Assembly (NCBI GenBank): GCA_022825235.1
Contig: JAJDYI010000017.1
Location: 124,001-188,000, forward strand
DNA length: 64,000 nucleotides
Origin: Alphaproteobacteria bacterium
GTDB lineage: Bacteria; Pseudomonadota; Alphaproteobacteria; TMED109
Direction: 5' to 3'
The position numbers and the translations under genes were made by a program. Positions 17,911 through 27,724 of the stretch are shown piece after piece. How positions within the stretch are numbered: the stretch's first letter is position 1; every line of letters starts with the position of its first letter. The notes beneath the pieces are model-generated. The model saw only the letters and a list, made by a program, of their open reading frames with translations, did no database searches and was not told the origin of the DNA.

Positions 17911-17911
17911 C

Positions 17912-18607
17912 TCAGCCCCGCCGGGAGCCGCGGTCGGCCCACGCTTCGATTTGCCCCTGGACCAGCATGGAGACGACCGAGATGCCGAGGTACAGCAGCG
18001 AGGCTGCGAAGAAGAAGGTGAACGGCAGCCGCGTGGCCCGGGCGGCGATGTCGGCACTGCGCATCAGCTCGTCGAGCTGAATCAGCGAGATCAGGGCGGT
18101 TGCCTTGATCAGGACCATCCAGACGTTGCCGAGGCCGGGCAGCGCGAAGCGCCACATCTGTGGCAGGACGACGCGGCGCACCACGAGCACGTGCCCCATT
18201 CCGAACGCCCGGGCGGCTTCGATCTGGCCGCGCGGGATGGCGAGAAAGGCACCCCGGAAGACCTCGGTGGCGAACGCGCCGTAAATCAGGCCGATCGTGA
18301 TCACGCCGGCCATGAACGGATTGAGGTCGATGCGCAGATCGTGGCCGGTGCCGGCGGCAAGGTCTTGGAGGAGGGTGGGCACGCCGTAGTAGACGAGCAG
18401 GATCAGGATTAGTTCCGGCACGCCACGGACGACGGTCGTGTACAGGCCTGCGAACCAGCGTGCCGCCCGGTAGGGCGAGAACTTGCCCCACGCCCCCAGC
18501 AGGCCGAAGGCCACCGCGAGGCCCATGGCCGCGAGCCCAACCATGATCGTGCGTTCCAGACCTTGCCAGAGCATCCAGCCGTAGCCCTGCAGGTCGAGGC
18601 TCATCAT
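17912..18607 (-). CDS. Polar amino-acid ABC transporter permease (HisQ-like)
   Basis: Permease of 231 residues with the family motif TTVVRGVPELILILLVYYG and an EAA loop (QIEAARAFGMGHVLVVRRVVLP). It begins with two consecutive ATG codons (18607 and 18604). It would form the heterodimeric channel with the neighbouring permease. Confidence 0.93.
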   Translation of the reverse strand: MMSLDLQGYGWMLWQGLERTIMVGLAAMGLAVAFGLLGAWGKFSPYRAARWFAGLYTTVVRGVPELILILLVYYGVPTLLQDLAAGTGHDLRIDLNPFMAGVITIGLIYGAFATEVFRGAFLAIPRGQIEAARAFGMGHVLVVRRVVLPQMWRFALPGLGNVWMVLIKATALISLIQLDELMRSADIAARATRLPFTFFFAASLLYLGISVVSMLVQGQIEAWADRGSRRG

Positions 18608-18673
18608 CTTCTGCCCGGAACGGCAACCCGAGCCACGGCGATCGGCCTGTGCCAGCTGAGGCGACGCGGCTGA

Positions 18674-19450
18674 TCAGTCGCCGTACACGTCGAAGGAGAA
18701 ATAGGCGGCGTTGATGCGCTGGTAGGTGCCGTCCGCCCGGATGTCTGCGATCGCCTGGTTCAGCGCGGCCAGGAGGTCTGCGTCGCCCTTGCGCACGGCA
18801 ATGCCGACACCGTCCCCGAACCACCGGGGATCCGTGAAATCGGGACCGACGAATTCCGCACTTTCGCCCTCCGGGGTGCCCAGGAAGCCGTCCAGGAGGA
18901 CCAGCGAGTCGGCCAGCAGCAGGTCCACCCGTCCCGCCATGAAATCAAGATTGGCGTCGGGCTGGGTTGGGTAGGTCTTGATCGAGACGATGTCTCCGTA
19001 GTTGTCACGCAGGAATCTGTCGTGGACGGTCGCCCTCTGCACTCCGACCGTCTTGCCGGCCAGCCCGGCCTCCGAGATTTCGATGCCGGAGCCCTTCTTG
19101 CGGACGAACTTGGCCGGCGTGTTGTAGTACTTGGCCGTGAAGTCCACTTTTTGCCGGCGTTCCTCGGTGATCGACATCGAGGCGACGATGGCGTCGTACT
19201 TCTTGGCCAGCAGGCCCGGGATGATGCCGTCCCAATCCTGAACCACCCATGAGCAGTCGAGGCGGGCCGTTGCGCAGAGGGCGTTGCCGATCTCGATGTC
19301 AAATCCCTGCAGGTCCCCGTTCTCGTCGATCCAGTTGAACGGCGGATAGGCGCCCTCCGTGCCCAGCCTGACGGTCGGGTGCTCGTCTGCGGCTGCCTCG
19401 AAGGCCATGGTTGCGATCGCACAGACGGCGGCGGTTACGAGCTTCTTCAT
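18674..19450 (-). CDS. Periplasmic polar amino-acid binding protein (HisJ/ArgT-like)
   Basis: Protein of 258 residues with a signal peptide cleaved after about residue 21 (AFEAAA). The mature sequence has GTEGAYPPFNWIDENGDLQGFDIEI, split over the usual ligand loop, and the downstream SMSITEERRQKVDFT block. These match lysine/arginine/ornithine or histidine binding proteins. Its ATG overlaps the ATPase stop by four bases. Ligand specificity is not deducible beyond a polar amino acid or opine. Confidence 0.92.
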   Translation of the reverse strand: MKKLVTAAVCAIATMAFEAAADEHPTVRLGTEGAYPPFNWIDENGDLQGFDIEIGNALCATARLDCSWVVQDWDGIIPGLLAKKYDAIVASMSITEERRQKVDFTAKYYNTPAKFVRKKGSGIEISEAGLAGKTVGVQRATVHDRFLRDNYGDIVSIKTYPTQPDANLDFMAGRVDLLLADSLVLLDGFLGTPEGESAEFVGPDFTDPRWFGDGVGIAVRKGDADLLAALNQAIADIRADGTYQRINAAYFSFDVYGD

Positions 19451-20256
19451 CGTAGGTCGTCTCCTCCAAGCAGGTGGGATGTTGCCCGACCTCCGCCGGG
19501 ACTGTTGGACAGGAACCGCTTGAGCCGGTCGGAGCGGGGGTGATCAAGGACCTGCCGCGACGGCCCTTCCTCCACAATCGTACCTTCGTGCAGAAATACG
19601 GTGCGGGAGGATACGGCCCGTGCAAAGCCGATCTCGTGTGTCACGATCAACATCGTGCGCCCCTCCTCGGCGAGGGCATCGATGACCTTGAGGACTTCGC
19701 CGACCAGTTCGGGGTCGAGGGCGGAGGTCGGCTCGTCGAACAGCATGACCTCGGGTTCCATTGCCAGTGCCCGCGCGATGGCCGCCCGCTGCTCCTGGCC
19801 TCCGGAGAGATGGGCCGGGTAGGTGTCGCGCTTGTCGTCGAGACCGACCTTGTGCAGGAGATGCTCGGCGTGCGCGATCGCCTGACGGCGCGGGACGCCC
19901 AGGACGTGGATGGGCGCCTCGATGATGTTCTGCAGGACGGTCAGGTGGGACCAGAGGTTGAAACGCTGGAACACCATGCCGAGGCGGGTGCGGATGCGGT
20001 CGACCTGGCGCCGGTCGGCCGGCCCGCGTTGCCCGCGCCGGTCGAAGGTCATGTGGATCAGCTCTCCGGCCACCTGGACCTCGCCGGCATCGGGGATGTC
20101 AAGGAGGTTGATGCACCGGAGCAGGGTGCTCTTGCCGGAACCGCTGGCCCCCATGATCGCAATCACGTCGCGTTCTTGCGCCGAAAGCGATATTCCCCTC
20201 AGGACGTCAAGCGCCCCGAACCGCTTGTAGAGATCCGACACGCGGAGTGCCGCCAC
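19447..20256 (-). CDS. Polar amino-acid ABC transporter ATPase (HisP/GlnQ-like)
   Basis: ATPase of 269 residues from GTG 20256, which has GAGGA seven bases upstream. Another GTG at 20280 lacks such a site, and the long open frame beyond it is not protein-like. Walker A GASGSGKST is at about 36-44 and Walker B is [12 protein letters not shown]. The signature is LSGGQEQR, with E where most relatives have Q. The insert after RCINLLD, binding phosphate of small polar substrates, matches HisP. First gene of its operon. Confidence 0.92.
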   Translation of the reverse strand: MAALRVSDLYKRFGALDVLRGISLSAQERDVIAIMGASGSGKSTLLRCINLLDIPDAGEVQVAGELIHMTFDRRGQRGPADRRQVDRIRTRLGMVFQRFNLWSHLTVLQNIIEAPIHVLGVPRRQAIAHAEHLLHKVGLDDKRDTYPAHLSGGQEQRAAIARALAMEPEVMLFDEPTSALDPELVGEVLKVIDALAEEGRTMLIVTHEIGFARAVSSRTVFLHEGTIVEEGPSRQVLDHPRSDRLKRFLSNSPGGGRATSHLLGGDDLR

Positions 20257-20589
20257 GCACTGGTCCTCGTCACCGGTCACGGTTGTCGGGAGCACCTCGC
20301 GCCAAGGTCGGGACAGGGCCGGCGGGTGGGGTGGACGCGCCCCACTCGGCGCAATGGATTGTAGCCGCTGCCATCGATGTCGGAGGGATGGCGGAGACTT
20401 GAGCGCGCGCGGCGGCGCGGATCGGCGGGGAAGGCCCGGCAACCGCCCGCCGTCACACCGGGGGCTTCCTGATCGCCCGCATCCCGCCCGTGTGCCGGGC
20501 CCAACCCGGTAGTGGCTGTATCCTTTTGCGAGACTTGGCGCGTTCATTCCCTGGACTGCGACGGCGGTGACCGTGGAGGCACGATTCAC
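20257..20589. other. Divergent promoter region between the amino-acid importer and the ABC exporter
   Basis: About 330 bases between two divergently transcribed genes. GC-rich with no recognisable operator. The exporter's probable Shine-Dalgarno GGAGG is at 20575-20579. Confidence 0.5.
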
Positions 20590-22374
20590 GTGGTGACCAG
20601 CCCGCCCACCGGGCCGATGCCCGCACGGCATCCGATCCGCCGCCTGATCCGACGCTGGGGCCCGCCGCACGCTCGCATCTTCGTCGTCGCCAACCTGCTG
20701 GTCATCGTGATCGCCGGCGCCACCGCCGGGTACCCGCTGCTGATCGATTACCTGGTGGATGCGCTGCAGGCCCGCGACCGCCTTGTGCTGGTCACGGTGC
20801 CGATCGCGGTACTGCTGCTGACCTTCGCGAAGGGCGCGGCGCTTTACGTCCAGACCGTACTGGTCAGCCGCATCTCGCAGAGGATGATCGCGGACATCCG
20901 GACCGATCTCTACCTGGCGATTCTGCGGTTCGACCTGGGCGTGCTGGCCGACGACCGCGCCGTGAGCCTCCAGGCCCGGGTTCTCCACGACACGAATCTC
21001 CTGAATGTCGCCCTCACCCAGATGGCCGGCCGGGTCATTCGGGACGCCGTGACCTGCGCGGCCCTGCTGGGGTCGGTCGTGTACCTGGATTGGGTGCTGT
21101 CATTGATCGTCATCGCTGTCTACAGCATCAACGTGCGCCCAGTCCTGTCGATTGGCCGCCGCACCCGCAGTACCACCACCGACGTGCAGGCCCACTACGG
21201 CGCGCTGTCGTCGTTTCTTGCCGAGACCTTCCAGGGCATGCGCATGGTGCGGGCCTTCAATCTCGCTGCCGCGCGGAGCGAACAGGGGAAGTCCCTGATC
21301 GAGCGGCTGTACGCGCTGCAGTACGCGATCGAGCGGCGACGGGCGCAGCTGTCACCGGTCCTCGAGATCGGCGGCGGGGTGGTGGTGGCCATCATCATCG
21401 TCGTCGCGGGCTGGCGCATTTTGGAGGGCGCGAGCACGATTGGAGCATTCTCCGGGTTCGTGAGCGCGGTGCTGCTGGCGCTGCGCCCGGCGCGGGCGCT
21501 GGCGAACTTCAGCGTGACGTTTCAGCAGGCCGCTTCTGCCGCCGAGCGCGTGTTTGAGAAGCTGGAACAGCCGCCCGGTCTCGTGGACCGTCCGGAGGCC
21601 CGACCGTGTCCCCGGCCCGAAGGAGAGATCCGCTTCGAGCAGGTGGGCTTTCGCTACGCGGAGGGCGGGCCCGTCCTGCATGACGTCGATCTCGCGATCC
21701 GGCCCGGCGAGCGGGTCGCGCTGGTGGGCCCGAGCGGGGCCGGCAAGACCACGCTGATCAACCTTGCGCTGCGCATGTTCGACCCCAGCGAGGGGCGCAT
21801 CCTGCTCGACGGAACCGACATCCGGGAGTTCACCCTCGAATCGCTGCGGAGCCATTTCGGACTCGTGGCTCAGGAAGCCACGTTGTTTCACGGCACGCTC
21901 CGCGACAACGTGGCGATGGGCCGGCCGGGGGGGGCGGACGATGCAGCCATTCGGGAGGCCCTGGTGGCGGCCGCGGCCGATTTTGTGGATGCCCTACCCG
22001 ACGGTCTCGACACCGTGGTGGGCGATGGGGGGGATCGGCTGTCGGGGGGCGAGCGGCAGCGGGTGGCGCTCGCCCGGGCGATCCTGCGCGATCCCGCCGT
22101 CCTGGTCCTGGACGAGCCCACCAGCGCTCTCGACGCCGAATCCGAGCATCGCATTCAGGCGGCGCTCGGCCGCCTGACGGCTGGACGAACAACGATTACC
22201 ATCGCCCACCGGCTCTCGACGGTGGTGCGTGCTGACCGGATCCTGTTGATGGAGGCAGGCACGATCGTGGAACAGGGCACCCACGCGGCGCTGATGGCGC
22301 ATTCGGCACCGTACCGACGGCTTGTCGAGCTCCAGGAGGTAGGGTCGGGGGAGCCCTCTCTTGGCGCGGCGTGA
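20590..22374 (+). CDS. ABC exporter, fused membrane and ATPase domains (MsbA/MdlB-like)
   Basis: Half-transporter of 594 residues from GTG 20590 (SD GGAGG; ATG 20617 is the alternative). Six membrane segments occupy roughly residues 30-320. The ATPase has Walker [10 protein letters not shown] near 379-387, signature LSGGERQR near 483-490 and Walker [13 protein letters not shown]. It should act as a homodimer pumping a lipid or hydrophobic compound. Position just before dcd/murA might hint at an envelope role, but the substrate is not shown. Confidence 0.88.
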   Translation: MVTSPPTGPMPARHPIRRLIRRWGPPHARIFVVANLLVIVIAGATAGYPLLIDYLVDALQARDRLVLVTVPIAVLLLTFAKGAALYVQTVLVSRISQRMIADIRTDLYLAILRFDLGVLADDRAVSLQARVLHDTNLLNVALTQMAGRVIRDAVTCAALLGSVVYLDWVLSLIVIAVYSINVRPVLSIGRRTRSTTTDVQAHYGALSSFLAETFQGMRMVRAFNLAAARSEQGKSLIERLYALQYAIERRRAQLSPVLEIGGGVVVAIIIVVAGWRILEGASTIGAFSGFVSAVLLALRPARALANFSVTFQQAASAAERVFEKLEQPPGLVDRPEARPCPRPEGEIRFEQVGFRYAEGGPVLHDVDLAIRPGERVALVGPSGAGKTTLINLALRMFDPSEGRILLDGTDIREFTLESLRSHFGLVAQEATLFHGTLRDNVAMGRPGGADDAAIREALVAAAADFVDALPDGLDTVVGDGGDRLSGGERQRVALARAILRDPAVLVLDEPTSALDAESEHRIQAALGRLTAGRTTITIAHRLSTVVRADRILLMEAGTIVEQGTHAALMAHSAPYRRLVELQEVGSGEPSLGAA

Positions 22375-22537
22375 ATCCCGAGGTCCCCGGGACGATAAGC
22401 GGAGCGAACGCTTCGAGCGCGAGGCCCGCGCGCTCCGCGCGAACCTGCGACGGCGCAAGGAGCAGGCGCGTCGCCAGGCATCCACGACCGTTGGCGAACG
22501 ATCGGCAAGGAACACGGAACAGAAGTCCGATGGCTGA
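22361..22537 (+). CDS. Small highly charged protein, conserved-looking, function unknown
   Basis: A 58-residue frame starting at TTG 22361, seven bases after GGGGGAG, inside the exporter's 3' end. It is strongly basic and helical (RSERFEREARALRANLRRRKEQ). Alphaproteobacteria often encode short proteins with an LR.NL.RRK.QAR core near such loci, from memory and unchecked. It overlaps the exporter by 14 bases and precedes dcd. No function can be assigned. Confidence 0.6.
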   Translation: MARRESRGPRDDKRSERFEREARALRANLRRRKEQARRQASTTVGERSARNTEQKSDG

Positions 22538-22588
22538 GAAGACGCCGGGAAGGCTGTCGCGTCAGCCGTCAGGCGGGGAGCGGTCGCG

Positions 22589-23143
22589 ATGACGGTGATG
22601 CCGGACACCTGGATCCGCACGATGGCCCAGGAAGAGGGAATGATCGACCCGTTCGTGGAGGCACAACGGGCCGACGGCGTGATTTCGTACGGCCTTAGTT
22701 CCTACGGTTACGACGCTCGCGTGGCGGACGAGTTCCGGGTGTTCACGAACGTGGACAACGCGCTGATCGACCCGAAGGACTTTTCCGAACAGAGCTTCGT
22801 CGCCCGGTCGGCTGACACCTGCATCGTACCGCCCAACAGCTTTGCGTTGGCACGAACGGTCGAGTACTTCCGGATTCCCCGCGACGTGCTGGTCATCTGC
22901 CTGGGCAAGTCCACCTACGCACGCTGCGGGATCATCGTCAACGTGACGCCGCTCGAACCGGAGTGGGAGGGGCACGTGACCCTCGAGTTCTCGAACACGA
23001 CGCCGCTGCCGGCCCGCATCTACGCGAACGAGGGTGCTTGCCAGTTCGTCTTCTTCAAGGGGGCCATGCCTCCGAAGGTCAGTTACGCCGACCGCAAGGG
23101 GAAGTACATGGGCCAGCGGCAGGTCACACTCCCGAGGATCTGA
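22589..23143 (+). CDS. dcd: dCTP deaminase
   Basis: Enzyme of 184 residues, the usual length, converting dCTP to dUTP for thymidylate supply. Conserved blocks are SSYGYDARV, the nucleotide-binding [23 protein letters not shown] (split across the trimer interface) and the C-terminal [12 protein letters not shown]. The active-site Glu lies in PLEPEWEG. It starts at ATG 22589 (ATG 22598 possible) and sits directly upstream of murA. Confidence 0.95.
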   Translation: MTVMPDTWIRTMAQEEGMIDPFVEAQRADGVISYGLSSYGYDARVADEFRVFTNVDNALIDPKDFSEQSFVARSADTCIVPPNSFALARTVEYFRIPRDVLVICLGKSTYARCGIIVNVTPLEPEWEGHVTLEFSNTTPLPARIYANEGACQFVFFKGAMPPKVSYADRKGKYMGQRQVTLPRI

Positions 23144-23147
23144 GCCC

Positions 23148-24428
23148 ATGGATTGCATCCGCATCCGGGGTGGCCAGCCGCTCCGGGGCAGGGTCGAGAT
23201 CGACGGGGCCAAGAACGCTGCTTTGCCATTGATGGCGGCTTCCCTCCTGACCGATCAGCCGGTCACGCTCGCGCGCTATCCCGAGCTCGGGGACACGCGC
23301 TCGATGTTGGCCCTGCTGCGGCGCCTCGGCGTCGAAGTGACGCCCGCTGGGCCCTGCTCCCGCTCGCTGGCCCTGGTCACCAGGAGGGTTGCCTCGACCA
23401 CGGCCGACTACGACCTCGTCCGTCGCATGCGCGCGTCCGTACTCGTGCTGGGGCCGCTCCTCGTCCGGTCGGGTCAAGCCGAGATCTCGTTGCCCGGTGG
23501 CTGCGCCATCGGCACCCGCCCGATCGACCTGCATCTCCGGGCCCTCGCCGACCTCGGAGCCGTCATTGACCTGGAAGGCGGCTATGTACGCGCGCGGGCG
23601 CCCCGCCAGGGTCTGCGCGGCGCCCGCATCCGCTTCGCACAGGTGTCGGTGGGCGCCACTGAAAATGCGCTGATGGCGGCAGTGCTGGCGCGGGGCGAGA
23701 CCCGTATCGAGAACGCGGCCAGGGAGCCCGAGGTCGCCGATCTGGCGCAGTGTCTGACGGCGATGGGGGCCGGCATCGAGGGGATCGGCACCAGCACCCT
23801 CCAGGTCCAGGGCGACACGGCGTTCCGGCCTGCGTCGCACCGGATACTCGGAGACCGGATCGAGGCCGGCAGCTACGCCGCCGGGGCCCTGATCACCGGT
23901 GGACGGATCGAGCTCGCCGGCGCTCCCGCCGACGCGATGACCGCAACGCTCGACGTCCTCCGGTCGGTGGGAGCCCGGATCGAGCTCTCGCCCGATGCCG
24001 TGGTCGTCGGCAGGTCGGGCGCGCTGACGGCAACGGAGGTTGAGACGGGGGTCTATCCCGCGTTCCCGACCGACATGCAGGCCCAGTTGATGGCGGTTCT
24101 GTGCCTGGCGGGAGGGCGTTCGCGGATCGTCGAGAACATCTTCGAGAATCGCTTCATGCACGTCTCCGAACTGGTCCGCATGGGCGCCCGCATCAGGGTG
24201 AGGGGCAGAGCTGCCGAGATCGACGGCGTCCGGAAGTTGTTGGCGGCGCCGGTGATGGCGACGGACCTTCGCGCGTCCCTGTCGCTGGTGCTGGCAGCGC
24301 TCGCCGCAGAGGGCGAATCCGTGATCCGGCGGGTCTATCATCTGGATCGCGGTTACAGCCGGCTGGAAGCCAAGTTGCAGGCGGTGGGGGCCACCATCAG
24401 GCGCGCGGCCGAGGACGGGGAGACGTGA
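23148..24428 (+). CDS. murA: UDP-N-acetylglucosamine 1-carboxyvinyltransferase
   Basis: First committed enzyme of peptidoglycan synthesis, 426 residues, transferring enolpyruvate from PEP to UDP-GlcNAc. ATG 23148 is four bases after the dcd stop; the open frame upstream is inside dcd. Seen: the opening GRVEIDGAKNAALP with the catalytic Lys, and LPGGCAIGTRPIDLH with the PEP-binding Cys at residue 119, so fosfomycin sensitivity is expected at this residue. The C-terminal YHLDRGYSRLEAKL matches. Its stop overlaps the next start (GTGA). Confidence 0.96.
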   Translation: MDCIRIRGGQPLRGRVEIDGAKNAALPLMAASLLTDQPVTLARYPELGDTRSMLALLRRLGVEVTPAGPCSRSLALVTRRVASTTADYDLVRRMRASVLVLGPLLVRSGQAEISLPGGCAIGTRPIDLHLRALADLGAVIDLEGGYVRARAPRQGLRGARIRFAQVSVGATENALMAAVLARGETRIENAAREPEVADLAQCLTAMGAGIEGIGTSTLQVQGDTAFRPASHRILGDRIEAGSYAAGALITGGRIELAGAPADAMTATLDVLRSVGARIELSPDAVVVGRSGALTATEVETGVYPAFPTDMQAQLMAVLCLAGGRSRIVENIFENRFMHVSELVRMGARIRVRGRAAEIDGVRKLLAAPVMATDLRASLSLVLAALAAEGESVIRRVYHLDRGYSRLEAKLQAVGATIRRAAEDGET

Positions 24429-24874
24429 CGGCGCATCCGATCGAACCGGTGGACCCGCTGCGTCTGCGCGCCGCTGACGAGCAGTCGGTCGAGGTCCTGT
24501 CCGAGTGCCTGTTCGAAGCGGTCGTGATGGCGGCGGGCATGCGCTTCGACAAGGAAGCCGGTCGGTTCGTCATGGCCTTGGAGCGTTTCACTTGGGAGGC
24601 CGCGGCCGGGGACGATGCGCGTTTGCAGCAGGTGCCCTGCGTGCTGACCGTCGAGCACGTCGTGCGGGTGGCGCAAACCGGGCTGGGGCCGCGCGCGCGG
24701 GGCAGGATCCTGAGCCTGTCGTCGTTCACGTTCGAAGCGGGCACCTTGCTGGTTGTGTTCGACGAGGGCGCCGCGGTCCGGATCGACGTTGAGGGAGTCG
24801 AATGCCGACTGGAAGATACCCGCCCGGGACGGCTGCCGCCCGTGGTGCCGGGGCACCGGCGGGGGCTCGCGTGA
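24425..24874 (+). CDS. DUF2948 family protein
   Basis: Protein of 149 residues from GTG 24425, overlapping murA by four bases. It matches the alphaproteobacterial DUF2948 pattern: PLRLRAADEQSVEVLSECLFEA near the N-terminus and a central VPCVLTVEHVVRV. The usual location is between murA and hisG, as here. No biochemical role is known to me. Confidence 0.85.
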   Translation: MTAHPIEPVDPLRLRAADEQSVEVLSECLFEAVVMAAGMRFDKEAGRFVMALERFTWEAAAGDDARLQQVPCVLTVEHVVRVAQTGLGPRARGRILSLSSFTFEAGTLLVVFDEGAAVRIDVEGVECRLEDTRPGRLPPVVPGHRRGLA

Positions 24875-25545
24875 ATCGCGACCGCACCGACGATGTCGTG
24901 CTGGCGGTGCCGCGCGGCCGCATCGCACGCGAGGTCGTTCCACTCCTTTCGGACGTCGGCATCGAACCCGAACCTGCGTTCAGGGACCCCGATTCGAGGC
25001 GGCTGTCGTTCCGGACCAGTGTGGACGGCCTCTCGTTGATCCGCGTGCGGAGTTTCGACGCGGCGACCTTTGTGGCGTTCGGCGGTGCTGACCTTGGCGT
25101 GGTTGGGTACGACGTTCTCCTCGAGTTCGACTACGACGATCTGTACCTGCCCCTCGACCTCGGCATCGGCCGCTGCCGGCTGGCGGTGGCCGAGCCCGCG
25201 GCCGTCGCATCAAGCGACGATCCGCGGCGCTGGAGCCACGTCCGGATCGCGACCAAGTACCCGGCGACGACCCGGCGGCACTTTGCGGCGCGAGGCGTGC
25301 AGGCCGAGTGCGTGAAGCTGAACGGGTCGCTCGAGCTCGCGCCGCAGCTTGGTCTCTGCCGGCGGATCGTCGATCTGGTCGATACTGGTTCGACCCTGCG
25401 GGCGAACGGTCTGGTCGAGGTGGAGAAGATCGCGGACATTTCCTCGCGGCTGGTCGTCAACCGCACGGCGATGAAGCTTCGCCCGCGCCTTCTCAACGCA
25501 CTGGTGGACCGCTTCCGGGAGGCGATCGATGGCGCTTCGGATTGA
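24871..25545 (+). CDS. hisG: ATP phosphoribosyltransferase, short form
   Basis: First enzyme of histidine synthesis, 224 residues from GTG 24871, overlapping the DUF2948 stop. The PRPP-binding loop is LVDTGSTLRANGL. Other family blocks are AVPRGRIAREVVPLL and RIATKYP. The length is that of HisG_S, which lacks the regulatory C-terminal domain and normally needs the partner HisZ. No hisZ is in this window, so it must be elsewhere. Confidence 0.94.
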   Translation: MNRDRTDDVVLAVPRGRIAREVVPLLSDVGIEPEPAFRDPDSRRLSFRTSVDGLSLIRVRSFDAATFVAFGGADLGVVGYDVLLEFDYDDLYLPLDLGIGRCRLAVAEPAAVASSDDPRRWSHVRIATKYPATTRRHFAARGVQAECVKLNGSLELAPQLGLCRRIVDLVDTGSTLRANGLVEVEKIADISSRLVVNRTAMKLRPRLLNALVDRFREAIDGASD

Positions 25546-26821
25546 GGCCGGGCGCGCGGACCTCGAGATTGCCCTGGCGCCGCTGTTGGCCGCCCGCGTG
25601 GCCGTGGAGCAGTCGGTCGGGGAGACCGTCCGCGACATACTCGCTTCCGTGCGCGAGCATGGGGACGAGGCCCTGATCGAGTTGACCCGGAAGTTCGACC
25701 GGTGCCCGATCGACCAGACGTCGATTCGCGTGGGCGCCGCGGCGTTGGCCGAGGCCCGCGCCGCATGCGGCGACGAAGCGCTGGATGCACTGGCGCACGC
25801 GGCGGAACGGATTCGGTCGTATCACGCCCGGCACGTGCCGGCGGACACGTCGTACCAGGACGAGCAGGGTGTGACGCTCGGCGAGTACTGGACGCCGGTT
25901 GACGCCGTGGGACTCTATGTCCCGGGCGGAACCGCAAGCTATCCGAGCTCGGTCCTGATGAATGCCATTCCGGCCAAGGTGGCGGGCGTGCCGCGGCTGG
26001 TGGCCGCGGTGCCGCATCCCGACGGCGAGGTTCTGCCGCTGGTGCTGGCTGCCGCCGAGTTGGCGGGCATCGAGGAGATCTACCGCGTGGGCGGCGCCCA
26101 GGCGGTCGCAGCCCTCAGCTACGGCACGGACACGATTGCCCCGGTCGACAAGGTGGTGGGACCGGGCAACGCCTACGTGGCGGAGGCCAAGCGCCAGGTT
26201 TTCGGTACCGTCGGCATCGACCTCATCGCCGGCCCCAGCGAGATCCTCGTGGTATCCGATGCGGCCAGCGATCCCGAGTGGATCGCCCTCGATCTCCTGT
26301 CGCAGGCGGAACACGATCCCGCGGCGCAGGCGGTCCTGGTGACCGACGCCGCCGCGTTCGCGGATGCCGTCGAGAATGCGGTGGAGCGCTGCCTCGCGAC
26401 GCTGCCCCGGCAGGAGATTGCCGGGGCGAGCTGGCGGGATTTCGGGGCCGTGATCGTGGTCGCGGATCTGGCGGACGCACCCGCGGTCGTCAACCGGCTG
26501 GCGCCCGAACACGTCGAGCTCGCCGTTGCCGATCCGGCGGCCATGATGCGCGAGATCCGCACGGCGGGCGCCGTGTTCCTGGGGCGGCACACGCCGGAAG
26601 CAATCGGCGACTACGTGGCCGGACCCAGCCATGTGCTGCCGACCTCCCGGAGCGCGCGGTTCTCGTCGGGCCTCTCCGTGCGGGATTTTCTCCGGCGCAC
26701 GTCCGTGGTCGGATGCAGCGAGGACGGCCTGGCGGCGATCGGGCCGACGGCGTCCGTCCTGGCAGACGCCGAAGGGCTGGATGCCCACCGGCTTTCCGTT
26801 GATGTCCGCCTCGGGCGTTGA
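25529..26821 (+). CDS. hisD: Histidinol dehydrogenase
   Basis: Zinc enzyme of 430 residues oxidising L-histidinol to histidine with two NAD. ATG 25529 lies 17 bases inside hisG. Diagnostic blocks: PGNAYVAEAKRQVFG, IDLIAGPSEILVVSD, the zinc-ligand QAEHDP, NRLAPEHVEL with the catalytic Glu-His, and YVAGPSHVLPTS. Together with the overlapping hisG it forms the histidine part of this mixed operon. Confidence 0.96.
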   Translation: MALRIEAGRADLEIALAPLLAARVAVEQSVGETVRDILASVREHGDEALIELTRKFDRCPIDQTSIRVGAAALAEARAACGDEALDALAHAAERIRSYHARHVPADTSYQDEQGVTLGEYWTPVDAVGLYVPGGTASYPSSVLMNAIPAKVAGVPRLVAAVPHPDGEVLPLVLAAAELAGIEEIYRVGGAQAVAALSYGTDTIAPVDKVVGPGNAYVAEAKRQVFGTVGIDLIAGPSEILVVSDAASDPEWIALDLLSQAEHDPAAQAVLVTDAAAFADAVENAVERCLATLPRQEIAGASWRDFGAVIVVADLADAPAVVNRLAPEHVELAVADPAAMMREIRTAGAVFLGRHTPEAIGDYVAGPSHVLPTSRSARFSSGLSVRDFLRRTSVVGCSEDGLAAIGPTASVLADAEGLDAHRLSVDVRLGR

Positions 26822-27347
26822 ACGGCCGCGCGCCGATCAACTGGTGCGGGTGGTCCTCGGGAACGCGGGTTCCGCACACGGAGCGACCGAGCTCGCCCGC
26901 GAACGGCAGCTGGCGGTGCAGGATCTCGTGGAGTGCAACCGGTTCGTACCCGAGAACGGCCCGCCGGGACCGTATGCGGCGGAAATCTCGCTGCAGGGCG
27001 AACGGATGCTGTTCCTGATCACACCGGTCGACAGCGATTCTGAACCCACCCGCGTGGCGGTGCCGGTCGCCGACCTGACCGGGCTGGTCCGCGACTACCA
27101 CGCGATTTGCCAGAGCTACTACGACGCGCTGCAGCGGGCGTCGGTGGGCAAGATCGAGGCCATCGACATGGGACGCAGGGCGCTGCACGACGAAGGCGCG
27201 GGACTGCTTGCGGAATGTCTGAAGGGCAGAATCGCGACGGACTTCGACACCGCGCGCCGCCTGTTTACGCTGCTGTCGGTCCTGTACCTGACGGCGGACA
27301 TGCGGTTCGTGCCGATCCGGCTGGCCCCGAGGCCGGGCGCGCGCTAG
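26802..27347 (+). CDS. UPF0262 family protein
   Basis: Protein of 181 residues, ATG 26802, overlapping hisD by 20 bases. Family features: RQLAVQDLVECNRFVP near the N-terminus and the helical stretch YHAICQSYYDALQRAS. The block IEAIDMGRRALHDEGA and the ending TLLSVLYLTADMRF also match. It usually follows hisD in alphaproteobacteria, as here. Function unknown. Confidence 0.88.
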   Translation: MSASGVERPRADQLVRVVLGNAGSAHGATELARERQLAVQDLVECNRFVPENGPPGPYAAEISLQGERMLFLITPVDSDSEPTRVAVPVADLTGLVRDYHAICQSYYDALQRASVGKIEAIDMGRRALHDEGAGLLAECLKGRIATDFDTARRLFTLLSVLYLTADMRFVPIRLAPRPGAR

Positions 27348-27349
27348 AA

Positions 27350-27391
27350 GCCGACGGCGCACCCGGCCAGTTCCGAGGCGGCGCCGTCGGC
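27350..27391. terminator. Inverted repeat after the UPF0262 gene, possible terminator
   Basis: GCCGACGGCGC (27350-27360) and GCGCCGTCGGC (27381-27391) are perfect 11-bp inverted arms around a 20-base loop, starting just after the stop. There is no T-run, so it would be an imperfect or Rho-assisted terminator separating the his block from infA. Confidence 0.45.
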
Positions 27392-27479
27392 CGGTAGATC
27401 CCGCGGGTAGGCGCGATTTTCCTTGACCGCCATGCCTGCTATTCGCATGGTACGGGTCCCTGCCACCCGAGGAGGCACA

Positions 27480-27698
27480 ATGGAAAAGGAAGAATTCATG
27501 GAGTTTTTCGGTACGGTTACCGAAATTCTCCCCAATGCGATGTTCCGCGTCACCCTCGACAATGAACACAAGGTGCTGGCTCACACGTCCGGGCGAATGC
27601 GGAAGAACCGGATCCGCGTGCTGGCCGGTGACAAGGTGACTGTGGAAATGACTCCCTACGACCTCACCAAGGGCAGGATCACGTACCGCCACAAGTAG
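27480..27698 (+). CDS. infA: Translation initiation factor IF-1
   Basis: S1-fold protein of 72 residues that binds the ribosomal A site during initiation. The start ATG 27480 is preceded by GAGGAGG at the ideal distance. The length and the blocks [36 protein letters not shown] and [13 protein letters not shown] are those of IF-1. Confidence 0.97.
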   Translation: MEKEEFMEFFGTVTEILPNAMFRVTLDNEHKVLAHTSGRMRKNRIRVLAGDKVTVEMTPYDLTKGRITYRHK

Positions 27699-27724
27699 GC
27701 CTGCACGGTGCGCCGGTCGGCGCC